Assembly: GCF_001281525.1 (NCBI RefSeq)
Contig: NZ_LGCI01000010.1
Span: 21,203-85,202 of the forward strand
Direction: 5' to 3'
From: Lysinibacillus macroides
GTDB taxonomy: Bacteria; Bacillota; Bacilli; Bacillales_A; Planococcaceae
DNA: 64,000 bases
Made by a program: the position numbers and the translations under genes. Shown here one piece after another: positions 9,848 through 19,087 of the stretch (position 1 is the first letter of the stretch; every line of letters starts with the position of its first letter). The notes beneath the pieces were generated by a model. It was not told where the DNA came from. It worked only from the letters and a program-made list of their open reading frames with translations, and did not search any database.

Positions 9848-10558
9848 TTAATATCCTGAATTACATGGGTCTATGTATTCTTGAACGAGACCAGTAATTT
9901 CAATCAGTCCAGTATAATTTGAGTACTTATAAAAAGAAGTGTTAGAGGCACGCTTACAAGTATTAAATGTTCTATTTGCATCCACATAATGAGATTTTTT
10001 ATAATAAACTGTAGTTAATTCTAAACTTGCGAAAGTGGATGCAATGCTCATTGGTATTGCCCACCCAGCAGGAACACCTAAAAGTGTAGCGATGACACCT
10101 GCTATCAGACTAGCTTGCGCATATTTCCAAGAACTATTTCCAGAACTTGTAGATATATATTCCCATTTTATTGCTTGAGTAGTGAATTCATTGTTCTTAA
10201 TTAGAGCAGGATCTCCTTGTAACTCCTCTGTAATTTCAGAAATCTCAGCAAAAACCTCACCATCAACATAAATTTTGTTTCCAATTGCTTCGATTTTATG
10301 CTTCAATTCACCACTATCCGAGAACACATAATGAACATATTTTCCATCTTCAAGTATTGATTCTAAATACTCTACTTCACCAGTTTCTAAATTCTCTACC
10401 TTAACTTTACTGTATGTATCACTAACATTAAAAGGAGTAAATTTCACATTTTGAGTATTAGTATTCTCTTGTGCTTTAGCAGTACTAGGATTAAACATTA
10501 ATGTCGAATATATTAAACAAAAAATCATAATTGTAGAAAATAACTTATTTAGTTTCAT
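9848..10558 (-). CDS. Secreted protein with hydrophobic segment, possible toxin/bacteriocin
   Basis: 236-residue protein with a clear Sec signal peptide (KLNKLFSTIMIFCLIYSTLM, cleavage near AKA-QE). An acidic region of about 110 residues follows, then a long glycine-rich hydrophobic stretch (LIAGVIATLLGVPAGWAIPM), then a C-terminal part with two cysteines. Start ATG at 10558 follows GGAGAGATAGTT; the longer frame from 10606 is unlikely. It is not recognised as a named family. A secreted pro-region plus membrane-active helix, next to a small multi-helix membrane protein (10641-10982) on the same strand, is compatible with a large bacteriocin and its immunity protein, but this is inference. The pair sits between the 46-bp direct repeats, so it is likely accessory. 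Confidence 0.75.
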   Translation of the reverse strand: MKLNKLFSTIMIFCLIYSTLMFNPSTAKAQENTNTQNVKFTPFNVSDTYSKVKVENLETGEVEYLESILEDGKYVHYVFSDSGELKHKIEAIGNKIYVDGEVFAEISEITEELQGDPALIKNNEFTTQAIKWEYISTSSGNSSWKYAQASLIAGVIATLLGVPAGWAIPMSIASTFASLELTTVYYKKSHYVDANRTFNTCKRASNTSFYKYSNYTGLIEITGLVQEYIDPCNSGY

Positions 10559-10640
10559 AACTATCTCTCCTTCTATAGACATTAGTATATCAATGGTTTG
10601 ACCCATTTTTAGAGTAATGAAAAAATATTTTTACCATGGA

Positions 10641-10982
10641 TTAAATATAGTCTTTTCTTCTATTTTTATGTCGTGTGTTTTTTTGGCTAATTATTATATC
10701 AGCAATTATTAGAACTACACTTGTAAAAAGAAAGGCTTTGAATAAAATGCCTTTACTGATAAAAAAATATGCAAAAACTGCTAATAAAGACATTAAAAGA
10801 GCAAAGAGTGTCAGTTTACTAAAATCCCCTAATATACCCCCTAAAATTCCACTAAGTATAGCAATAGTCATGAGTATACCAATAGTATGAATGCTAACAG
10901 AATAATCGGACAGCGCTAAAAATAATGCTATAAGACCTATAATAGACCCAAACCTTGCAGTAATATTGGCTAATTTTTTAAT
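10641..10982 (-). CDS. Small four-helix membrane protein, possible immunity partner
   Basis: About 113 residues, almost entirely hydrophobic with four predicted membrane helices (FGSIIGLIALFLALSDYSV; TIGILMTIAILSGILGGIL; LTLFALLMSLLAVFAYFF; KAFLFTSVVLIIADII) and a basic C-terminal tail (KNTRHKNRRKDY). No ATG occurs until 10871, inside the second helix and without a ribosome binding site. A perfect GGGAGG at 10990-10995 sits seven bases before an in-frame ATT at 10982, directly after an in-frame stop, so ATT is the most likely start. The gene is about 80 bp upstream of the secreted protein on the same strand and may be cotranscribed with it. No family recognised. Confidence 0.6.
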   Translation of the reverse strand: MKKLANITARFGSIIGLIALFLALSDYSVSIHTIGILMTIAILSGILGGILGDFSKLTLFALLMSLLAVFAYFFISKGILFKAFLFTSVVLIIADIIISQKNTRHKNRRKDYI

Positions 10983-11065
10983 TTAAAAACCTCCCAACTT
11001 TTTAATCGAAAAATAAATTGATTAAGATATTTAATGTAATATTTTCATCATCCCTACTTTCAATC

Positions 11066-11303
11066 TTATTTAAGGATATTCGATATTGGCTCTTTACCAT
11101 AACTTGTGGTTGAACTAGCTTTGCTAATGTGCTTTGTTATTGTCGCTGAGTTGTCTCTAATCCCTTTAGAAATTACACTAGCACTACTTCAGTCAAGCTC
11201 GATTACATTCTAAAATATCAATCACATCTGTTGATGATGAAATATTAAACTTAATAATACTATAAAAATAGGTAATTTTCAATATTTTTTGATTATCTTC
11301 CAT
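11066..11303 (-). pseudogene. Broken small ORF next to the IS256 copy
   Basis: A 36-codon frame begins at 11303 (MEDNQKILKITYFYSIIKF) and stops at 11193. It is followed in another frame by a coding-like piece (SVISKGIRDNSATITKHISK) ending at 11066. They may be one small gene split by a frameshift. I cannot name it. The rest of 10996-11387 is AT-rich without a supportable gene. Confidence 0.3.
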
Positions 11304-11395
11304 TAATTTCATAACTAGAAATCTATAAACTCATAACTAAAATAAGTATTTCTTCATATATATAAGCATCTAATCTTTCACGTACAACTTTATCA

Positions 11396-12856
11396 GGTAC
11401 TGTCAATATTTTTGTGTAAATGACGATTCACCCGTTCAAGGGAACTCATCACCTGTGTATTCAATTGTACTTGTTCGAAGTGTTGATTTGAGTGTGTAGG
11501 AAAGGGCTAGCCCTTTCCTACACACTCAAATTTCGCGCTGGCGCGTCCCGGTCTAGTTTGCCGGTTCGTGCAGCTGCTCAAACATTTCTTCTAGCTTTGC
11601 ACGGGCCTGATTGAAGCCGATGTGGCAGCGTGTGGCGAAACGTTGATTATAGTCTTCGAACTGCGTCACTAAAAAGCGCTCCAACGATTCTTCGTTCGGG
11701 AACTGTTCCTTGCGCTTTGTATATTTTTTGATTTGCTTATTGAACGACTCGATTAAATTCGTCGAGTAGATGCTTCGCCAAATCGCCTTGGGAAAGCCGT
11801 AAAACGTCAGTAAATACGGGTTTTCGAGTAAGCCTTGTGCGACTTTTTTATACGATTTGCCCCATTTTTCGCAGAACGTCTCGAGCGCTTTTTTCGCTGC
11901 TTCAGCGTTCTTTGCCTGGTGAATCGTTTTAAAATCCTCGCACACTTCCTTGCGATCTTCTACTCGGACTTTATGCATGATATTGCGTGCCACATGGACA
12001 AGGCACACCTGATATTTTGCCTTTGGAAACACATTAAACACAGCGTCTGCCATGCCTTTTAAGCCGTCTGATACGAATAAAAGTACGTCTTCTACACCAC
12101 GGTCTTTGAGCTCTTGTAGTAGCTCCTGCCAGTTGTAGGCCGATTCTGTTGGGGCAATCGTATAGCCAAGCACTTCTTTAGAGCCGTCTTCACGAATACC
12201 AACTGCAATATAGACGGCCTCTTTTGACACCGTATCACGACGCACGGCAATATACGTCGCGTCTAAATACACGCATACGTAACGATTGTGCAAAGGACGG
12301 TTATTAAAGGCTTCTACCGTTTCTGAAACAGCCTTTGTCATATTCGAAATCGTTTGCGGCGTATAGTGATGCCCATACATTTTCTCAATTAATTGCGCAA
12401 TTTCCGCCATCGTAATGCCTTTTTTGAACAAGTGAATGACCGTTTCTTCCAGCGTATCGTTCGAGCGCTTATATGGTACCACTGTCTGTTGTTTAAACTC
12501 ACCGTTGCGATCCCGCGGGATTTGAAGCGTTAAATCGCCGTACTCCGTGTGAAGTGTACGCGAATAAGACCCATTGCGAGAATTGCCTGAGTTGAACCCG
12601 ATACGATCGTATTTTTCGTAATCCAAAAATTCCGTCAGCTCTGTCGCCAGTAGCGAGTTGATCGCCATTTCCAAGTGCGAACGAAAAACCTCGGTAATAT
12701 CTTGTTTTTTGACTAGTGCATCGACAATTTCTGTTGTAAACTGATTCATAGGGAAGACCTCTTTTCTAGGATTGGTTGTGGTGACTTAATTCTACCAAGA
12801 AAGGGTCTTCCTTTTTCTATGGAATTTTCTATTTACACAAAATATTTTATACTCTC
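11396..12856 (-). mobile_element. IS256-family insertion sequence, copy 1 (1461 bp)
   Basis: The element is bounded by perfect 8-bp target duplications CTTTATCA (11388-11395 and 12857-12864). Its ends are related imperfect inverted repeats sharing the core AATATTTTGTGTAAAT. Copies at 27316-28776 and 62267-63727 have the same length and ends. A perfect 46-bp palindrome (11486-11531) lies downstream of the transposase. It inserted into an already decayed intergenic area. Confidence 0.97.
11553..12749 (-). CDS. IS256-family (mutator-type) transposase, copy 1
   Basis: 398-residue DDE transposase that catalyses copy-out/paste-in transposition of the surrounding element. Family features are the IPRDRNGEF and Q-rich N-terminal DNA-binding region, the first catalytic Asp in YLDATYIAV, the second in LLFVSDGLKGM, the CLVHVARNIM block, and the glutamate-containing STNLIESFNKQIKK near the C-terminus. 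Length is normal for the family. The other two copies in the window give the same protein, residue for residue, so transposition was recent. Start ATG follows AAAAGAGGTCTTCCCT. Confidence 0.97.
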   Translation of the reverse strand: MNQFTTEIVDALVKKQDITEVFRSHLEMAINSLLATELTEFLDYEKYDRIGFNSGNSRNGSYSRTLHTEYGDLTLQIPRDRNGEFKQQTVVPYKRSNDTLEETVIHLFKKGITMAEIAQLIEKMYGHHYTPQTISNMTKAVSETVEAFNNRPLHNRYVCVYLDATYIAVRRDTVSKEAVYIAVGIREDGSKEVLGYTIAPTESAYNWQELLQELKDRGVEDVLLFVSDGLKGMADAVFNVFPKAKYQVCLVHVARNIMHKVRVEDRKEVCEDFKTIHQAKNAEAAKKALETFCEKWGKSYKKVAQGLLENPYLLTFYGFPKAIWRSIYSTNLIESFNKQIKKYTKRKEQFPNEESLERFLVTQFEDYNQRFATRCHIGFNQARAKLEEMFEQLHEPAN

Positions 12857-13040
12857 CTTTATCACTCGATCAATAATGTATTTTGAAACAATAAACGACG
12901 TAGACAACATTATTTCTTATAGTTTGATTTTTAATTGGTTATTGTGATTTTATCGAGGTAAGCGCCAAATACTACACACCTTCTAATAATTGCCGAGTTT
13001 TGTGATAATCACATTAACATCAATTGTTAGGAGGTTTTTT

Positions 13041-13364
13041 ATGTCACCAGAGGAACGAAAACAGATGTGGCAAGAACGCATCGATGCCTGTAGATCCAGT
13101 GGAGTGCCAAGTGTAAAAGCTTGGTGTAAACAAAATCAAGTAGGTGTCCAAAGTATGTATAGCTGGATGAAACGATTGGATACTGAACCGACTCACGTCG
13201 CTTATCCTCTTACACAATGGGTTGCCATCGATTCATCCAATTCGATTGAAGAAACATCTACTTTAACAGTTAAGGTAGGAGATGTTTCAATTGAAATTAA
13301 AGAAGGCTTCAATCATGCACTTTTTAATGAAGTGCTTCAGGTTCTTCAGTCACATGTTAAGTAA
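13041..13364 (+). CDS. tnpA: IS66 accessory protein TnpA
   Basis: 107-residue first gene of the IS66 element. The N-terminal helix-turn-helix-like segment (ERKQMWQERIDACRSSGVPS, followed by KAWCKQNQV and SMYSWMKRL) is the usual IS66 OrfA DNA-binding part. The start ATG at 13041 follows GTTAGGAGGTTTTTT; the frame open from 12990 begins in the terminal repeat and is unlikely. It overlaps tnpB by 11 bp. Required with TnpB for transposition in characterised IS66 members. Confidence 0.9.
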   Translation: MSPEERKQMWQERIDACRSSGVPSVKAWCKQNQVGVQSMYSWMKRLDTEPTHVAYPLTQWVAIDSSNSIEETSTLTVKVGDVSIEIKEGFNHALFNEVLQVLQSHVK

Positions 13365-13710
13365 AACACCCATTGAACGAGTCTATTTAGCGACGGGTTC
13401 AACAGATTTGCGAAAGTCGATCGATGGATTGGCAGCGATTGTTCAAATGAGTTTTCAACTGGATCCTTTCTCTTCCAATCTATTTGTCTTCTGTAATCGC
13501 AAACGAGATAAGTTAAAGATTCTCCATTGGGATCATAATGGGTTTTGGTTGTATTATCGCCGTCTTGAAAAAGGCATTTTTCAATGGCCAGACGAACAAA
13601 CATCCAACCCTCAATGCATTAGTCCTCGCCAATTAAATTGGTTGCTTGATGGACTTCCATTAGAACAAAAACAAGCACATCAAAAAATGGATGCAAAATT
13701 TATCATTTAA
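13354..13710 (+). CDS. tnpB: IS66 accessory protein TnpB
   Basis: 118-residue second gene of the element, starting ATG at 13354 inside tnpA. The family block [20 protein letters not shown], the [18 protein letters not shown] motif and the WLYYRRLE motif are characteristic of IS66 Orf2. An upstream in-frame start at 13282 is open but only duplicates tnpA sequence. The C-terminal 30 residues differ from the TnpB of the second copy, e.g. [10 protein letters not shown] versus [10 protein letters not shown]. Confidence 0.93.
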   Translation: MLSKTPIERVYLATGSTDLRKSIDGLAAIVQMSFQLDPFSSNLFVFCNRKRDKLKILHWDHNGFWLYYRRLEKGIFQWPDEQTSNPQCISPRQLNWLLDGLPLEQKQAHQKMDAKFII

Positions 13711-13757
13711 AGAGAGTTGACAATCCATGTCACCTCTCTTTATGGTATTCTATTTTC

Positions 13758-15353
13758 ATGGAAAAAAATACGCATGAACTACAAGATACAATTGAAGAAC
13801 TCGCAGCAAAAAATGCGGATTTAGAAAAACAAAAAGAAGTCCTAGAGGCAAAAGTAAAATGGTTGGAAGAACAATTCCGACTAAGCCAACAAAAGAGATT
13901 CGGGACATCTAGTGAAAAAACAAATCCGGATCAAATCGAACTATCTCTTTTTAATGAAGCTGAAATCACAGCGGATGTAAAAGTGGAAGAACCTACGCTT
14001 GAAACGATTACGTATAATCGAAAGAAGTATGTAGGACAACGAGATGCGAAACTTGAAAACTTGCCTACGGAAACGATTCATTATCGTTTATCCGAAGAAG
14101 AGCAGGTCTGTTTGTGTTGCGGTGAAACTGTGCATGAAATGAGTACGGAAACGCGACGAGAATTAAGGATTATCCCTGCTCAAGTGAAAGTCGTGGAGCA
14201 TATTCAACATATTTACAGCTGTCGTAAATGTGAACGTGAAGGAATCGAAACACCGATTGTCACAGCTAAAATGCCTGCGGCAGTTTTTCCAAAAAGTCTC
14301 GCTTCGCCTTCTTCAATGGCATATATCATGAATCAAAAATACGTAGAAGGAATGCCATTGTACCGAATTGAAAAACAATTTGAACGACTTGGTGTCTTTC
14401 TATCACGCCAAACGATTGCCAACTGGGTAATATATGGTTCAATGAAGTGGCTCTCACCGCTTTACAATCGCTTGCATGAGCTTCTACTTCAACTTGACCG
14501 TCTGCACGCAGACGAAACAACAGTTCAAGTTTTAGCAGAACCCGGAAAGGCTGCAAATTCCAAATCCTATATGTGGTTATACCGATCTGGCCGTGACATA
14601 ACACCGATTGTTTTATACGATTACCAGACTTCGCGCCACAGTAAGCACCCAAAGGCATTTCTTAAGGGGTTTTCGGGATACCTTCATGTCGATGGTTATG
14701 CAGGATACCACGATTTGAAGAATGTGGAGTTAGTTGGATGTCTAGCTCACGCACGAAGAAAGTTCGATGAAACGCTCAAATCGTTGCCTGCCAATGTAGA
14801 TAAATCTACAACTCTAGCGGCTGAAGGACTCCAATACTGTAATCAATTATTTAAAATTGAGAAACAGATAGATGAGGAAATCAAAAATTGTAGCCCAGAA
14901 CAACGGAAAGAAGAACGTCAAAAACGCAGTCAACCCGTGTTGGATGCTTTTTTAGCATGGCTAAAATCAAAACGCCCTCAAGTTCCACCAAAAAGCAAAC
15001 TAGGTGAAGCAATTAACTATAGTTTAAACCAATGGCCTAAACTTATTACCTTTATGAAAGATGGGCGTCTTGAAATTGATAATAATAGAGCGGAGCGTTC
15101 TATTAAACCATTCGTTATGGGGAGAAAATCGTGGCTGTTTTCCCAATCTATGAGAGGTGCAACTGCCAGTGCCATTATCTATAGCATTGTAGAAACTGCC
15201 AAAGAGAACCGGTTAAATCCCATGAGCTACTTAAACTATCTTTTTGAACAATTACCACAAATAGATCTAGATGATCAGGAAGCACTTGATCAGTTCCTTC
15301 CGTGGTCAAAAACCATTCCAAAGGAATGCCGTATTCCTGATAAAGTTAAGTAA
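13758..15353 (+). CDS. tnpC: IS66 transposase TnpC
   Basis: 531-residue DDE transposase. An N-terminal leucine-rich coiled coil (residues about 5-50) and a Cys4 zinc-finger-like CLCCGE...CRKCER segment (about residues 117-155) come first. The catalytic core follows, with the [13 protein letters not shown] Asp, the [13 protein letters not shown] Asp and the [20 protein letters not shown] block containing the Glu. Full length and apparently intact. Here the zinc motif reads CLCCGE; in the second copy it reads CLCCRE. Confidence 0.95.
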   Translation: MEKNTHELQDTIEELAAKNADLEKQKEVLEAKVKWLEEQFRLSQQKRFGTSSEKTNPDQIELSLFNEAEITADVKVEEPTLETITYNRKKYVGQRDAKLENLPTETIHYRLSEEEQVCLCCGETVHEMSTETRRELRIIPAQVKVVEHIQHIYSCRKCEREGIETPIVTAKMPAAVFPKSLASPSSMAYIMNQKYVEGMPLYRIEKQFERLGVFLSRQTIANWVIYGSMKWLSPLYNRLHELLLQLDRLHADETTVQVLAEPGKAANSKSYMWLYRSGRDITPIVLYDYQTSRHSKHPKAFLKGFSGYLHVDGYAGYHDLKNVELVGCLAHARRKFDETLKSLPANVDKSTTLAAEGLQYCNQLFKIEKQIDEEIKNCSPEQRKEERQKRSQPVLDAFLAWLKSKRPQVPPKSKLGEAINYSLNQWPKLITFMKDGRLEIDNNRAERSIKPFVMGRKSWLFSQSMRGATASAIIYSIVETAKENRLNPMSYLNYLFEQLPQIDLDDQEALDQFLPWSKTIPKECRIPDKVK

Positions 15354-15406
15354 AGAATACACCAATGCCCACCTGAAAAACTAGGTGGGCATTATTTTAC
15401 GCTTAC

Positions 15407-15653
15407 TTATCGAGAAGTAAAGCGTGTAGAATAATATAAATTTTTTCGAATCAGTTCGTTTTCTACTATAAAACAGACTATATACCATTTTTTGGTCGAT
15501 CTTGAGATGCATTCGACAATCTCTGTTGACTTGATAGCTATATGTATAAGTGTTCACTATCTTCACTTCTTCTTGTCAGTACTTTCTTTAATAAAGCGTA
15601 ATAGCATAAAAATAGGCTAGTCAAAGTTCTCACTTTAACTAGCCACTCATTTA
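15407..15653. other. Gene-poor stretch with right 46-bp direct repeat and terminator
   Basis: Between the IS66 copy and the next gene there is no gene I can support. A minus-strand frame from a GTG at 15566 would run into the IS66 target site and, with the IS removed, give about 56 residues; its family is unknown. At 15599-15644 is the second copy of the 46-bp repeat seen at 9406-9451. Its GGCTAGT...ACTAGCC hairpin plus TATTTTTATG on the minus strand is the terminator of the following copper-amine-oxidase-N gene. Confidence 0.55.
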
Positions 15654-16781
15654 TCAATTTACAAGCTCGTGATGGTGTCCGTTTAGGTCGATTCGGTAAT
15701 GCCCAAATGTTGCTTTTCGTTCCTCGGCACTACCGCCAAAGCGTTGATAGCCAAATGTCTCAATACCCTGCTCGCTAATTGTCCAATCATGTGCCTTGCC
15801 CTCTGTATCAAAGACATAATAGAAGCCAGGCTTGCCTAAGTAATCTGATCCCCATTGTTCATTTTTCAGCGTTGCTACTTTTAAGTTGCTTGTTTCATGG
15901 GCATCCAGTATACCGCGCATATATTGTGTTACATAATAAACATTATTGCCATACATTTTTACTGCCTTAATTGGTGCTTTTTCAATCGCTACCCTTGTCA
16001 GCTTTTCACCATCAACATGGTATAAAATAAATTCCTGTGTTGTGGCATGGGCATAATGTAGATAGAAATTATCCATAGCTGTCTTCAACCATATACCGCC
16101 TAGTCGGACTGTATTTTTATCCTCCGCAAATTCCTGATAATTAAATGGCTCAAAATCATAGAAATTATCACTCGAGAATAACTGACCATTTTCTTTAATG
16201 ACAGCCATAAAACGATCACTATAAACAATGGGTTTCCCTTGATATAACAACTCGCAAGCACGTATTAAATTAAGATTCTCCAGTGCTGTGGCATGAGGCT
16301 CTCTAATAATAATTAAGTGATAGGCATTGTTTAGATAGACGACCTTTTTATCAAAGGCTTCGCCAATATAGCGTAAGGGAATGTATGTTGAATGATTGGA
16401 AAGACTTGCGGCAATATCCATTTGTATCGTTTTACCATTTACAGTAAGCACCTTGTCTCCTAGTTTCAAGGTGATGGTTTTAGTAGTGGATTTAATGGTG
16501 ATGGCCTGATTTTTAGTGTTGAAATCTACCTTTGCACCAAATCCTTCAGCGATGAAACGTAGTGGTACAAGGGTTCTGCCATCTTTAGCAATGGGCTGCA
16601 CGGCTGAAGTCATGTGTCCATTCACAAATGCCTTCGAGCTGTCGAGCGATAGGATTATACTATTTTTTACATCCTTTTCTGTCACATCAGCATAATAGTC
16701 AGTAAGATTTTCTGCCTGAGCTGTATAACCAAATGCAAAAAATAATACAAATGTTAATACCGTAGTAAGTCTTTTCTTCAT
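15654..16781 (-). CDS. Secreted copper amine oxidase N-terminal (stalk) domain protein
   Basis: 375 residues with a Sec signal peptide (KKRLTTVLTFVLFFAFGYTA, cleavage after AQA). A tandem copper-amine-oxidase-N-like stalk domain follows at about residues 48-160, with the hallmark sequences GRTLVPLRFIAEGFGAKVDF and YIPLRYIGEAFDKKV. The C-terminal 210 residues are unassigned and rich in aromatic residues. In Bacilli this domain occurs as a cell-surface module, not as an enzyme, so amine oxidase activity is not implied. ATG start follows GGGGGGAGAAAA. Single gene, terminated by the 46-bp repeat hairpin. Confidence 0.88.
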   Translation of the reverse strand: MKKRLTTVLTFVLFFAFGYTAQAENLTDYYADVTEKDVKNSIILSLDSSKAFVNGHMTSAVQPIAKDGRTLVPLRFIAEGFGAKVDFNTKNQAITIKSTTKTITLKLGDKVLTVNGKTIQMDIAASLSNHSTYIPLRYIGEAFDKKVVYLNNAYHLIIIREPHATALENLNLIRACELLYQGKPIVYSDRFMAVIKENGQLFSSDNFYDFEPFNYQEFAEDKNTVRLGGIWLKTAMDNFYLHYAHATTQEFILYHVDGEKLTRVAIEKAPIKAVKMYGNNVYYVTQYMRGILDAHETSNLKVATLKNEQWGSDYLGKPGFYYVFDTEGKAHDWTISEQGIETFGYQRFGGSAEERKATFGHYRIDLNGHHHELVN

Positions 16782-17115
16782 TTTTCTCCCCCCTCTTCAG
16801 TGATTGCTTATTTTAGGGATGCATATATTACCAACAGAAGACTTATCTAAATTATATATTTTTCCATTAGACGCTACTAGTATTTTATTAAAAGGTTTGT
16901 TTAAGAGAGGCTCCTACAAGGAAAATAACTTACTACCAATATAAAGCTATTCATTTCCAATAAACACCTTATATATAAGATGTTTTTTTCTAGGAATTTT
17001 TGCTGACATCTGCCTGACATAAATATTTTTTATAGTAAACCATGTGGACAAAAGAATAACTAAAATATACAGCGCTGATTTAAGAAACACTATAAATTTT
17101 TTGGAGATGATTGGT
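16782..17115. promoter_or_regulatory. Divergent intergenic region
   Basis: This spacer separates the divergently read stalk-domain and acyltransferase genes. A small hairpin (AACACCTTA/TAAGATGTT, about 16961-16984) followed by seven T could be a terminator or attenuator ahead of the acyltransferase. AT-rich promoter-like boxes are present on both strands, but none is convincing enough to name. Confidence 0.35.
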
Positions 17116-18249
17116 ATGAAGCGAGCCCATGTTTATGAATTAGATATTACGCGTGCATTAGCCATTTTAGCAGTACTTTTGATTCATGCTACTAGCACAC
17201 CTGTCACCGCTTTACCCAGTGACTCAAAGCTCTATCCGCTATATGTTGCGTTAAATATTTTTCCGAAATTTGCTGTGCCTGTATTTATCTTTTTAAGTGG
17301 CTTTGTGTTATTTTACAACTATATCCAAAAGGACCTTACGAAAGAGCTGATTGTACGTTTTTATCAAAAGCGAGTCACGCAAATTGTTATTCCGTATCTC
17401 TTTTTTTCTATCTTTTATTATGCCGCCACACGACTTTTTCTGACGCATGACCTAGCCCTTACATGGCAGGCATTATTTAGCATGGAATTTTTGGAAAAAC
17501 TATTAATCGGCAAAGCCTATACGCATTTATATTATATTTTTATTATGGTGCAATTCTATGTAATGTTCCCACTTATGCTCTATATCATTAAGAAAAAACC
17601 AGTCGTATCGCCTCATCTTATTTGGATTGGCTTCGTCCTACAGTGGGCATTTATTTTATTAAATGCTGCGTTTTGGCAGTATCCCTATCGTGGAAGTATT
17701 GCATTCTCGTATCTTTTTTATTTCCTAGCAGGTGGATTTTTAGGTATTTATTTTGAAAAATATAAAAAATGGCTCCAGCTAAAAAGGGAAAATTTCTCGA
17801 TTGCTATTTTGCTTATTTGGCTGCTATGGCTATTTGCTACTTGCTATAATATTTATTTATATTATTTTGTGTTTTCATCACAGACCTATTTAGCAAGCAG
17901 TATTGTCTTTGAGCTTGCTTTTGAGCTGCAAGCCATTACAGCTAGCATTGTGTTATTACAGCTGTCGTTCTGGATTTATCATCAATGGCATAGAGCTATT
18001 GTCAATAGCTTGATTAACCTAGGAACACTATCCTTTGGTATTTATTTATTGCATCCATTTTTCCTGTTTCTTTATCGACAAATTCCTATTAGTGGCAATA
18101 GTCTGGTATTCCACGTATGGAGTGTGGGTGGCTTTGTGATTGCCTTATTTGTCACTTGGTGGGTGGTCTTGGTCATTGGAAAATATATTAACTATCATTG
18201 GATTGCCTTTGGACCGATTCCAAAAACATTTCCATATAAAAAAAGTTGA
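17116..18249 (+). CDS. Membrane acyltransferase 3 family protein
   Basis: 377-residue integral membrane protein of the acyltransferase-3 (OatA/YfiQ-like) family, which moves acyl groups onto cell-envelope carbohydrates. Typical features are the N-terminal ELDITRALAILAVLLIHATS with the conserved Arg and His, about ten membrane helices, and the second helix FPKFAVPVFIFLSGFVLFYN. There is no C-terminal SGNH hydrolase domain, so it is the short form. The frame is open from 17044, but GGAG at 17103-17106 supports ATG at 17116 (ATG at 17107 is an alternative). Substrate unknown; exopolysaccharide or lipid-linked sugar is plausible. Confidence 0.87.
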   Translation: MKRAHVYELDITRALAILAVLLIHATSTPVTALPSDSKLYPLYVALNIFPKFAVPVFIFLSGFVLFYNYIQKDLTKELIVRFYQKRVTQIVIPYLFFSIFYYAATRLFLTHDLALTWQALFSMEFLEKLLIGKAYTHLYYIFIMVQFYVMFPLMLYIIKKKPVVSPHLIWIGFVLQWAFILLNAAFWQYPYRGSIAFSYLFYFLAGGFLGIYFEKYKKWLQLKRENFSIAILLIWLLWLFATCYNIYLYYFVFSSQTYLASSIVFELAFELQAITASIVLLQLSFWIYHQWHRAIVNSLINLGTLSFGIYLLHPFFLFLYRQIPISGNSLVFHVWSVGGFVIALFVTWWVVLVIGKYINYHWIAFGPIPKTFPYKKS

Positions 18250-18281
18250 AAGACGTCCTCCTGTCTTTCAACTTTTTTAGT
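18239..18281. terminator. Bidirectional terminator between convergent genes
   Basis: A near-perfect hairpin (AAAAAGTTGAAAGAC / GTCTTTCAACTTTTT) has an A-run on the left and a T-run on the right. It serves the acyltransferase gene and the convergent toast-rack lipoprotein gene. Confidence 0.9.
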
Positions 18282-18997
18282 TATTGATCTACGGTAAATG
18301 TAATTTCTCCGATGCCCATTTCAGCTTTGACGTCTAATACAACATCTGCGTTTTCGTAGGCTTCATTGACATAGACACCATCACCTTGTGCAGTAAAGCC
18401 TTCAATAGTGGAGGAGCCAATGCCCTTTTCCAGTGTTAATTTTACCCCCACTGCTGAAGGTAAAATCACCGTTGTTTTTCCTACCCCTGTTTCAATATTC
18501 GTTGTAAAACTTTTGTGCCAATCGCCACCTAGATTGACCGTTACATCGCCTACACCCGCTTCAATCTCTAAATTTTCAAGCTGTAGTCCTTGCAAATCAA
18601 GATTTGCTTTCGAAGCCCCTGTTTCAACTGTTAAATCGATTGGCACATCATTATTGAGCTGCATCGTCCAACTATTTTTTACTTTGGATAGCTTTGGCTT
18701 TGCTGTATTTTTATGCTCAATGACAATTTCTCCTCTATCCTTCTTTATAGTGTAGCTTACTTGGGGCGCAAGCTTTTCCATATTATAGCTAGCACTGCCC
18801 TCTACCCATTCCTCTGCGCCACCTGTAAGCGACATTTCACCAAGGCCAAAATTAATATCTACCTCTAATGCCTTTGCCTGATCCTTCTCCACCACAATGG
18901 CTTCCTCCTGCATTTTGCCCGGAATAAAGGAAAAGCACCCCGCTAACAGCAACGCCGACGTCCCCATCACAGCCGCTAAACCCGCTACTTTTTTCAT
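18281..18997 (-). CDS. Toast-rack (DUF2154-like) lipoprotein
   Basis: 238-residue predicted lipoprotein: a signal sequence ending in the lipobox LLLAGC (about residue 21), then a beta-solenoid-like domain of repeated short strands. These include GLGEMSLTGGAEEWVEG, then IDLTVETGASKANLDLQG, GVGDVTVNLGG and GVGKTTVILPS. The recurring G(V/I)G-xxxx pattern is the signature of toast-rack/LiaF C-terminal-type domains. It would be anchored outside the membrane; the function in stand-alone proteins is not known. ATG start follows GGGAGGAATTCA. Single gene. Confidence 0.82.
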   Translation of the reverse strand: MKKVAGLAAVMGTSALLLAGCFSFIPGKMQEEAIVVEKDQAKALEVDINFGLGEMSLTGGAEEWVEGSASYNMEKLAPQVSYTIKKDRGEIVIEHKNTAKPKLSKVKNSWTMQLNNDVPIDLTVETGASKANLDLQGLQLENLEIEAGVGDVTVNLGGDWHKSFTTNIETGVGKTTVILPSAVGVKLTLEKGIGSSTIEGFTAQGDGVYVNEAYENADVVLDVKAEMGIGEITFTVDQ

Positions 18998-19087
18998 AAT
19001 TGAATTCCTCCCGCTATCTAATAAATATATTATAACAGGAGCACCTCTATCACCAATACGTCCCTGCGCTTGAAAATTCTCTCAGAC

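Larger units (their letters stand above)
12958..15406 (+). mobile_element. IS66-family insertion sequence, copy 1 (2449 bp)
   Basis: The ends are inverted repeats beginning GTAAGCG and ending CGCTTAC. The flanking 8-bp direct repeats TTATCGAG are at 12950-12957 and 15407-15414. It carries the three-gene IS66 arrangement. A hairpin with ATGCCCACCT/AGGTGGGCAT arms near 15365-15392 lies between the last gene and the right end and can stop transcription. It is the same length as the copy at 29172-31620 but clearly diverged from it in tnpA and tnpB. Confidence 0.95.

Noticed and set aside
11835-12062. 75-codon frame antisense to the IS256 transposase, present in all three copies
   Set aside because: A shadow of the transposase reading frame with no ribosome binding site.
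15381-15566. 61-codon minus-strand frame ending inside the IS66 end
   Set aside because: Only weak start signals and no family; described as part of the gene-poor stretch, not as a gene.
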